A stretch of 64,000 nucleotides of DNA from Hoplostethus atlanticus. Lineage: Eukaryota > Chordata > Actinopteri > Trachichthyiformes > Trachichthyidae. Of the stretch, positions 55,519-64,000 are shown piece after piece (position 1 is the stretch's first letter; every line of letters starts with the position of its first letter). The position numbers and the translations under genes are program-made. Location of the stretch: positions 3,695,001 through 3,759,000 of the forward strand of contig JAXDDX010000040.1 in NCBI GenBank assembly GCA_034670405.1. Reading direction: 5' to 3'. The notes below the pieces were generated by a model. It worked only from the letters and a program-made list of their open reading frames with translations. It did no database searches and was not told the origin of the DNA.

Positions 55519-55755
55519 AAACCTCCCTCCCAGCTCTTCTTCCCCTGTCTCCTCCTTCCTGTAAACCTTTCCTTTCCTTGCATGTGTGTGTGTGTGTGTG
55601 TGCACTCAAGCCTGTATGTGTATGTGTATGTACTGTACATGTTAAAGCCGTTGATATTAGATTAGCTGCTTCTGAAAAGATTAGAGCCCCAAACACAGAG
55701 GGGCTGTTAAAACCTTCCCACAGTTGCTAATCCCACTTAATGGACGCACCCCCAT

Positions 55756-55800
<45 letters not shown>

Positions 55801-57199
55801 ACGCAAGGAGAGGAAAGGTTTACAGGAGGGGGGAGACATGGGAGGAAGAGCTGGGAGGAAAATATGGAGAAGAGAGGAAGAGAGGGGCATTCCTCCCATT
55901 TCTCAACACAAAGACCCCATTCTGTCCAGGAATGGAAAAATAGAGGCAAATAAAGAGAAAGAAAGTGAAGAAAAAGGCCAAAAGAGAGGAAAGACAGATC
56001 AGAGGGGAGGGAGCGGGGGCGTGAGATAGATGGATGATGATGGATGAAAGGAAATATACAGGCAGAGCGAGAGAGAGGGACAGGAAGAGACAGCGACAAG
56101 AGAGAGGAAGAGGGAGAGAGAGCAGCAATCGGACTAATCAAATTTCTGACCAGACCTCCCTCTGACCCGCCGTTCTCCCTCTCAAACCTCCTGGTCTGGC
56201 TCCAAACTGCATCCTCAACCTTTCTCCTGGGACATTTATTGGCTTGTGTTCCCCTCTGCACACCATCAAACCAAGTCTAGATGCTACTGGGTGGTCGCAC
56301 ACTCCGGCTGCACAACCGCTAATGCTGAGCTAACTTTAGTGTGCTGTGATACCTGGTCAGAAAGTACCCAGCACACATTTGAATGTTGAACAGGTGTTGA
56401 CAGGAAAAACCTGTGCTCATATAGCGCGGAAATGAAAGTTGAGTTTCTAAAGCTGTATCTACAGTTTTTCCTCTCCATTTGCACCCAAACAACAAACTGG
56501 TCGGGTGGTGGCAGACCTTGGCAGGGTGGAGACCGTCATGTGATTCATGCACATGCAGTTCTTCAATAAATATGTAAGCAAACAAACAAACATATCCATC
56601 ATGTGGAGGTGGACCACATTGACTGGCCGATCAATACCAACCCTATATATGGGCGCACCAATATATCAGCCTGACCCTAATGTGCACTCTAGGAGAGAGT
56701 GGTCTGGTTGTCTGTTTAGGGGCTTTTATTGTGAAAAAGTGAACTGCAATAATGTCCCATTAGATAGTTGATGAGTGTCCACCATTAAATGACGGGAGAG
56801 AGAAGAGAGATTCATCCTACTTCAGTCAATCTGAAATGTCCCTCCTCCTCCTCCTCCACTTCCTCCTCTCTCATCACATTCCCAGTCCAGACTTTCTCTT
56901 CATCTCTCCCTTCTTTTCCCCATCCTTTCATTCCCTCTCCCATCCCTGCTCTTTTATATCTACCTCTCCTGCGTTAAATCTTTCCTCTTCCTCCTCCTTT
57001 GCCCCCTGGATAAATCTCACCAGTCTTTCATCCCATCCTTCATTTACTAATATCTCCTCTCCTCTCCTCTCCTTTCCTGTCCTCTCCTCCTCTTCCTCTC
57101 CTCCTCCTCCTCCTCCTCCTCCTCTCTCAGGTTCTGGCCTAATTTGAGGCGATCCACTGCCAAAGCCATTAGAGTGAGAAAAGACAGAGAAAGACAGAG

Positions 57200-57203
<4 letters not shown>

Positions 57204-57276
<73 letters not shown>
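57204..57276. repeat. (TG)n microsatellite, longest in the window
   Basis: About 36 uninterrupted TG units. Confidence 0.95.
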
Positions 57277-57277
<1 letters not shown>

Positions 57278-58072
57278 TGTTGCTAAGAGTAAAAAGAGGA
57301 ATTCCAGAGTAAACAGACAAACAGAGAGCAGGAGAGAAAGAGACAGAAAGTGAAATGTTTCCTCTGTCTTGATTCAAAACGCTTCGTACATCGAATCATC
57401 GAGAGTCGACGAGTTAGGAAGTACAGACGCTGCCCTGTGGCGCGTCACTCTCTCACCTTGTCTCGCTTTCTCAATCACAAACGCCATCAGTAACCAACGC
57501 CCCAACAGAAAAACAATCTCTCTCAGAAAACATACCCCCATTACAAACGGAGGATAAGTGACAGTAAATTTGAAGATGAAGGTGGTTCACGAGCCAACCT
57601 GATGAAGCCGGACAGGGGGATAAGTGAGGCAACCGTCAATGCAGTACGAGCCCCTAAAAAAAGAAACGTAACTGACAGAAGTCTGTCTGAGAGTTTCAGC
57701 GTGGAGTATCACACCAGCCATTAATAATTCAACACTATAATGTTGCATAGTGCAGCATTTCATCCGATATTAATAAAAACACACTGTTACAGATGACACA
57801 CCAGATATTAAAAAGCTGAATCAAGTCAACCAGACACTCCCTAAAAGGATCTGCCCACATAGTCTGTGCACATATGGAAAATTGTGAATGGCCATTTTAC
57901 CCTCATGCTTTTATTTTGACATCAAAAGTACAGACGGAAGAACACACACGCACATAATTGTACATTGACAAACACATCGGTACACACACCTAGATCACAG
58001 TAGTTAATACCTGCTATCATATTATGTAAGACATCATTACGGCCCACATCTAGTGCAATGCCCACTGACACT

Positions 58073-58112
<40 letters not shown>

Positions 58113-59469
58113 CGTACACTTTCACAGAGAAACACACACATGCATAGATACAGACACAGACAAGCACACACACACACACACGCACACAAGCAGCATGGTG
58201 GGATGCTTTTGTCTTCATCTCTCTCTTACCTCCGCAGGTGATGCGTCTCTCTCTCTCTCTCTCTTTCCTTTATCCTTCCTTTATCTCTCTCTCTCTTTCT
58301 CCTGTTCAAGGTGTTGTCTGTTCTCTTTCTCTTTTCCTGCCTATCCACTGAATCGTGCTTTTTCTCAGGGTTTTTTTGTACTGATGCTGCTGCAGTGGTA
58401 CATAAAACACACCCTTCTAAGCTCTGTCTCTCCTCCCTCCCTCCATTCCTCCCTGCTGCTCTCTCATTGGCTATTTCTCAGAGATGACATCAGCCCCTGT
58501 CACTGCAGCCTCTCTCGCTCACTCTCTCTCTCTCTGTATTCCCCTGGTACCTCCTGCCCCTCCCTTCTTCTTTACCTCCCTCCTTGTTACCCCCAACCAC
58601 ACCCCCCCCACTTTTTTTTTTTTTTTACCTCTCTCTACCCCCTTCCCTGTCCCCCTGTCTCTCTGGTGGCCGGCTGGTGAGATTATAAGAATATCAGTAT
58701 TAAAACTACACTGAGCTGGTTTGTAAAATGCTGATATTTTTAAATAACCAAACAAAATACAATCATGACGACTCATTTCTGTTTACTGTGTTGAACTGGG
58801 CAGCAGATCTAATCAATAAAGCCTGTCTCTCTCTCTTTGCTCCTCCTCCACTTCCTCTTCGTCACTTTTCTTTCGCAACCGGGCTGTAAAGGCCAGTGAC
58901 ACCCGGGTGGAATTTGTTATCTGCCAAACAGAGTGGGCTGCCAAAACACCCCCGCTCTTTCTGTGTGTGTGTGTGTGTGAGGACAGATGGATAGGGTAAG
59001 TGTGTGTGTGTGTGTGTGTAGGGACTCTTGCATTGGCAATAAGGGGCACTGTAACAGTGACCTGTGTGTGTGTGTGTGTGTTCTTAGTATTATCCCCTTC
59101 TCCTATATCAAAAGTACTCAACGCAAAGTCTTTCTCCTCTTCACAACCAACCATCGTTTGGAGGTTTCACCATGTATCAAAATCATGTTCCAATCGGCTG
59201 GTTGAATAGCGAGCGTGGCTGGTGGATTTCGGACGCACCAGCCACTGTGGCCTGTAGGCAAGTAAAACTCATTTCCATTTCTGCCTACGCCCCTCTCTCG
59301 GTCATCTTTCGATCTCTGCTGTCTAAATTGAGTTTCGTGTCTCAAGCAGGCAGCCATCCCATTATCTCCTCCACCTCCTCCAGGTTGTGTTTGTCTTTCT
59401 TCCTCCCATACCTTCCCTCAATCATTCCATCCACTCCTTGTCTTCCCTCGATAATGATGAATACACTTA

Positions 59470-59518
<49 letters not shown>

Positions 59519-59624
59519 CGGGGGTTAAAATGCAGTGATCAATACATTAGATGAAGATCTTTCTCCTCTCTCGTGTCCTTGTCTCATGTCTGGCATTGTC
59601 TGGGACATGTCATCACGCCCCCGG

Positions 59625-59667
<43 letters not shown>

Positions 59668-59766
59668 CCCCCCTACCCCCATTCCTTATTAATTCAGTTT
59701 ACCGTAAGAGTGACTCAGCCTCCCTGACTGGAATACAGTATACCAAGGAGATGCAGCACAAGGGCG

Positions 59767-59798
<32 letters not shown>

Positions 59799-60054
59799 CT
59801 GGTATGGATCAACTGCTGCCTCACAGCTTGAGTGTAAAAAACGGGGGAGTTTATGTCAGAGAGAGAGAGAGAGAGTAGGAAAGAGAGAGAATGCGTGGTT
59901 GAAAGAGAGAGAGGCAGAGAGAGAGTGAGGGAGGCTTCAGTTTTATCCAATTACACATCAATAAATCCAGTAAGGAAGTTGGACCCATTACAATTATGAA
60001 TTCCTATCCTGCTGCCTCCTTGTAACACACACACACACACACACACATATACAA

Positions 60055-60085
<31 letters not shown>

Positions 60086-61377
60086 CACACACACACACAC
60101 ACACACACGTTCTGGTCCTGGCTCAACTCATAAGCCTCAATGTCTCTGTGTGTTGATGTCGCCCCCTTAAGGAGTCCCGCTGAACAGCACCTTCACCCTA
60201 CAAGCCAACCAACCCATATGCAAGACATCATGAGCCTATTTTAATGATGTTTTCAATTGATGTATGTACCTAACCGGTCTGAGTGTGCATGTATCAGCAG
60301 GTGCTTTAGTCCAAATAATAACGCTGGTTGAGGCCCATGATCATTTCCACTGGCACACTTACACACATTTGTACTTTTGCTGTCTGTTCTAAGGAGGGGA
60401 CATTTGGAGATTAACCAAACTGTTCACCTCAATACAAAATATGAAAGTCAAAGGCACTTTATAATCTTCAAAAGCTTTTACTTTGGTCAATAGTTCATGG
60501 TAAAACCAGTAACCTGCAGAAAAAGTGCATCCCTGCGCACATTTATTGTGTTGGTCCTGTTCTGTGTTGATGAATTCAGAGCATTAGCTTGATGTTTCCT
60601 GCTCTCTATTTGTCTCTGAACTCTTTGTTTCTCTGTGTGGAGCCAGTTTCAGTGAAACTAGTATACATATACAGTCAATCAAATAAACAATACAATACAA
60701 TACGTCTTTTATCTAAGCAGGGCATCAGGTGGCCCTCAATATTATCTCAGTTTTACTTTCAGTTATTTTTGTACTTTTACCCTGTGTTTGAGGCTCACGC
60801 AAGCTACTTCGATCAGGTCCTAGGGTAAGTAAACATGTATTTGTCTATATTCCTGCGATGTGTTGGTTCTACACACAATGTATCTGCTGTGGATCTTCAG
60901 TGGATCTGCTGTCACCACTGTTTTCTTGTTCACACCATTTGGTCAGGTTTTTCTCAAATTGTTGTTACACCACATATTTCATCACATGTATGACGCTAAT
61001 ACACAGTGTGCATTGCTTTGGTCTTTTAACAACTAACACCAGATGTTGACTACATTAATATGGTCCTCTACAAACCAGATATTGAGACATTTTGACTTTC
61101 AGTAAATACTAACCAACTGTTTTGACTTATATTAGTGAAACAATAAGTAACCTTGTTGAGAAATATTATCTGACTAAACATTCTTCAGCTTGACCTTCAC
61201 ACCATGTCAGATTTTTCTCAACCTTTATTGTCTTAACACAATTGGCTATGTACTAATAACATTTACTGCAATAGAGAATGCTATTACCATTACGAATGTC
61301 TCTGCTTTTCTCTCAAGCCAGTCCTCATAAGTCTAAGTTCCTGTCATCTCTCATCCGGTGCTTCATTATCCTTTGCT

Positions 61378-61698
61378 GTGAAGCCAAGTAAGTCTAAGAG
61401 TATTTCTATTGTTAAAGGGAAGGTAGTAGACAAGACGTTTTTTTTTACAGATGAAGTGGTGCCAACAGTGATAGAGAAACCGATCAAAAGCTTAGGAAGA
61501 TGGTACCATGCAAGCCTCAGTGGTAAGGGTCAATTTCATGAGTTGAGGCAAGAAATGATACGAGGCATTTCAGGTATAGACAAGTCAGGGCTCCCAGGAA
61601 AGTTAAAATTGTGGTGTCTGCCGTTTGGATTGTTGCCTCGGATGATGTGGCCGCCGGCTTCTACAAGTGTTTGCCTTGGATTATGGCACAAGGGATAG
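61378..61698 (+). mobile_element. Non-LTR retrotransposon reverse-transcriptase fragment
   Basis: A 106-codon frame contains TDEVVPTVIEKPIKSLGRWY, GISGIDKSGLPGKLKLWC and FGLLPRMMWP, closely resembling the stretch following the reverse-transcriptase core in fish LINE-type elements (IKSLGRWY...LPGKLKLWC...LLPR.MWP). No start, endonuclease or catalytic motifs are present, so it is a truncated, inactive copy. It lies directly upstream of the small gene starting at 61764. The LINE clade was not determined. Confidence 0.75.
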
Positions 61699-61763
61699 TA
61701 ACATCTTGTCCTGTGTATTAATGAATGCTCTTTTCTTTGCAGAGTTCAGTATTCGTCTTGAAG

Positions 61764-62584
61764 ATGGGTAAGCATCTTTACCACCAACTTTCACCATCTA
61801 GAAGTGTTATGAATGTCCTGTGCACAGCAGTGTATACTTTCCTCAAAGAAATGTATAGTATGTGAATATATATATATATATATAGTGTATATTTAGTATG
61901 ACTTCCCTAGAAATAGCTCACAAGAGACTATTACCTTAACCTTTAACAAATTGCAAACGTCTATGACTGATAGGCTTAAAGCTGAACAGCCCATAAAGGT
62001 GATACACCCCCTTCCAGTTAATGAGCAGAGCTCCTTGAGGGGAAAATCAAACCCAATTCAATTCCAGTATTTAGATACTTATGAGCTGTGCAGTTGGAGT
62101 AATTTCCCAACATGTGAAAAAAAATAATAATCTGAAGGTAGAGGATTTTTTGTGTGAAGCTTACATGATTTTTGTTATTCACTATTTTATGAATTATAAA
62201 AAAAAAATTGGTTCTTGATCCACTTCTGGGGGAGAACGTGCTGAAGCTGAAGTAATTGATTTAGAAGTAACTGAAAATGTGTCATGTACTTTACATCCAG
62301 GAAGTTGGACTGATGTCTCTTTCTCGGCCAAAGGGCCCAACGCAAGTGCAGGATTGGAAGCCCCCACTGCTGATTTCGGTGTCAAAGCATTTGTCATAGT
62401 AGAACTGGCCAATGTTTCGGCCACTGTTGGTCCGGTGAAGGCTACAATCGGTCTGGCAGCAGACACAGTCATTGGTTTTAGTGCGACAAGCTACGAGGCT
62501 AAGATACTGGGCACAGGCTTCTCCTATGGTCAGAAAATGGGCGTTTCTCTGTTTGGTACTGGGGTGGAGTACAGTTTCTGGTAG
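61764..62584 (+). CDS. Small intact two-exon gene of unknown function (117 aa)
   Basis: The first exon contributes only ATGG (61764-61767, context aagATGG) before donor gtaagc and follows a cag acceptor at 61740-61742, so an upstream non-coding exon is likely. Exon 2 is 62235-62584 after a ggggag acceptor. The joined frame is 354 nt, reading MERAEAEVIDLEVTENV, then GSWTDVSFSAKGPNASAGLE, GVKAFVIVELANVSATVGPV, and ending in LGTGFSYGQKMGVSLFG plus YSFW. It is rich in Ala, Gly, Val and Ser with alternating small residues; there is no signal peptide or membrane helix. From memory it resembles a family of uncharacterised teleost Ala/Gly-rich proteins ending LGTGFSxGxK; no function is known to me. 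The short acceptor tract before exon 2 is the weakest part. Confidence 0.55.
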
Positions 62585-62711
62585 ACCTGGGCTTTAAGCC
62601 AAATACAGCCCCTTAACTTGTCTATGTGCTGTACTTTCTCTTCATCTCAACCATGAAACCTTGTCCCGACTTCTCAAATCTGCAGTGTTTGTATATGTCT
62701 ACACTGACAAC

Positions 62712-62717
62712 AATAAA
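62712..62717 (+). other. Polyadenylation signal of the 117-aa gene
   Basis: AATAAA 128 nt after the stop (TAG at 62582-62584), same strand. Confidence 0.65.
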
Positions 62718-62983
62718 TTTCAGCAAATTTCAACAGATTTTCTGTTTTTTTACTGACATCGTCACACAACACAACCCATAAACTCCCAAGAGTAGCAACA
62801 TTTAAAAAAAAAAAAAACCTTTTAAGAAATATCAGAGAGAATCCAACTCATCTGAGGTTTATTATCACCTGGATTAGTTTACAAAACAACCAATGCTTTG
62901 ATTAATAGACTCATGCACTCACATTTCACTTTGAACAGGTGATGGTCACACACACTCACACACACACACACAAATACACACTC

Positions 62984-63421
62984 TCAGGGCTGCATGCGGA
63001 TGGCTCCGTCCAGTCTGATGACCTCTCCGTTGATCATGGGGTTCTCGGCCAGTGACGTCACCAGGTGGGCGAACTCGGCGGGGTCTCCGAGGCGCGAGGG
63101 GAAGGGCACCTGGCGGGCGAGGAAGGAGCGCACCTTCTCTGGAAGACCAGCCAGGAGAGGAGTGGCAAACAGACCTGGACAAGGAGAGAGAAAGAATATA
63201 AAAACACACATCAACATTTTAAAAGACACAAACACACTAACAGACGTCTTCAGACAGTAATAATCATGGTATAAAGAGGAGGTTGTTTTCAGTGTGAATT
63301 GTGTGCACCAACCGGGTGCTATGGTGACGACTCTGATGCCCATGGGTGCCAGATCTCTGGCGATGGGTAGGGTCATTCCAACAATGCCACCCTTAGAGGC
63401 CGAATAAGCAGCTTGGCCCAC
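62984..63421 (-). CDS. hsd17b10: 17-beta-hydroxysteroid dehydrogenase 10 (HADH2), last two exons, partial gene
   Basis: Exons 63313-63421 and 62984-63174 (TGA at 62986-62984) have clean splice borders. The first encodes [16 protein letters not shown] with the SDR catalytic Tyr and Lys (Y-x-x-x-K), then [16 protein letters not shown]. The second encodes [32 protein letters not shown] and the C-terminus [14 protein letters not shown], nearly identical to mammalian HSD17B10. The enzyme is a mitochondrial NAD-dependent short-chain dehydrogenase in isoleucine and steroid metabolism and a subunit of mitochondrial RNase P (with TRMT10C and PRORP). The nucleotide-binding half lies past the right edge. 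The gene is convergent with the 117-aa gene; about 270 bp separate the latter's polyadenylation signal from this stop codon. Confidence 0.95.
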   Translation of the reverse strand: MGQAAYSASKGGIVGMTLPIARDLAPMGIRVVTIAPGWCTQFTLKTTSSLYHDYYCLKTSVSVFVSFKMLMCVFIFFLSPCPGLFATPLLAGLPEKVRSFLARQVPFPSRLGDPAEFAHLVTSLAENPMINGEVIRLDGAIRMQP

Positions 63422-64000
63422 CTGGAGAAAAAATGGAGAAAAAAACAAAGCTGAGAGACAGTAAGACTGAGCAATTGGTTCTTCTTTTTTTTTTTTAAAC
63501 TTTTATTGGTTTCAATAGGCATACAAGGACAAAAAGAACTTCAAAATAAAAACACCAAAAATAGGGAAAACACACAAAATGCACATGACGCAGAAGACAA
63601 TAGAAGTACACAAGAAAAAAAAAAAAAAAGGAAAGAAAAACTACATGAATAAATAAATAAATGAAAAAAGGTACAAAGAAATAAAATAATACTAATATAA
63701 ATAAAACGTATGGGGAGCAAATGAGTCAGTGTAGGTTCAGATCTTTCTCCCTTCCTTCCTCCTTTGTTTTACTGTCATTTACCTCTTATATGTCTAGATC
63801 ACAGGATGACACCTTACACCTTCACTGATCGCTGTGACGTCACCCCACACTGTAATCAAGGTGTTATTATGAACGCTGAACACAAAGATTTTGTGTCCTT
63901 CTCCTGTGCCTCCTGTGTACTTTGGGGATTGATGACTTCCCAATTAGTTCGCTTTAAGTTTGGTTATGGAAAATGAAGACGTTTTCAGTTCTGGTTATGA
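63422..64000. other. hsd17b10: Intron of hsd17b10, no exon seen
   Basis: The stretch is A-rich, with a T run at 63486-63497 and an A run near 63616-63630. No further hsd17b10 exon is visible up to the window edge. Confidence 0.6.

Larger units (their letters stand above)
53401..60560. other. Gene-poor, microsatellite-rich region, second part
   Basis: No supported coding gene. Contents include (TC)n at 53778-53815 and 54178-54210, (TG)n at 55485-55517, (CA)n at 55760-55794, CT-rich and CCT-rich tracts at 56840-57130, (TG)n at 57204-57276 (the longest in the window), (CA)n at 58076-58109, (TG)n at 59474-59517, (CA)n at 59627-59666 and a compound CA array at 60026-60109. Long open frames here are translated repeats. 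Confidence 0.6.

Noticed and set aside
46000-60560. A REST (RE1) silencer element in the l1cam upstream region
   Set aside because: Only half-site resemblances were seen, for example CAGCACC near 60186, without the second half; a motif scan would be needed.

Overview
The window is nuclear DNA from a bony fish, most likely a spiny-rayed teleost. It has vertebrate-type split genes with GT/AG introns, very dense (CA/TG)n and (GA/TC)n microsatellites, tRNA- and 5S-rRNA-derived SINE-like repeats, fold-back DNA transposons and a non-LTR retrotransposon fragment. Most long open frames are translated dinucleotide repeats (VCVC or HTHT) and are not genes. I built the gene models by eye from protein similarity and splice sites. 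Three of them are intact and close exactly in frame: 825 nt, 1413 nt and 3873 nt. That argues that the base-level sequence is accurate.

Layout, left to right. At 988-1101 (-) is the first coding exon of a mitochondrial carnitine/acylcarnitine carrier (slc25a20-like), whose other exons lie off the left edge. At 2796-6343 (+) is a ten-exon, 274-aa MAGE-family gene (nsmce3-like). At 8662-17094 (-), convergent with it, is a complete 14-exon pfkfb1 gene (470 aa), with two further candidate first exons at 16259-16325 and 18103-18160. A CpG-rich stretch at about 18.1-19.4 kb also holds two unassigned plus-strand candidate first exons. At 23032-45914 (-) is a complete 28-coding-exon L1CAM gene (1290 aa: signal peptide, six Ig domains, five FN3 domains, membrane segment, ankyrin-binding tail). 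It includes both neuronal L1 microexons (15 nt and 12 nt). Inside its seventh intron, on the opposite strand (36730-37930), is a frameshifted C1q-domain pseudogene with a 126-bp internal repeat. From about 46 to 60.5 kb I find no convincing coding gene, only microsatellites and repeats upstream of l1cam. At about 61.4-61.7 kb (+) is a retrotransposon reverse-transcriptase fragment. At 61764-62584 (+) is a small intact two-exon gene of unknown function (117 aa). At 62984-63421 (-) are the last two exons of hsd17b10, which continues past the right edge.

The genes do not form one pathway. Their linkage is informative: MAGE genes (MAGED2/TRO), PFKFB1, L1CAM and HSD17B10 are all X-linked in humans, and TRO and PFKFB1 are adjacent and tail-to-tail there as the MAGE gene and pfkfb1 are here. 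The most notable observations are this conserved MAGE/pfkfb1 pair, the pfkfb1 first-exon choice that includes or omits a PKA site, the two L1 microexons, UG-repeat tracts abutting several splice sites, and the nested decayed C1q gene.
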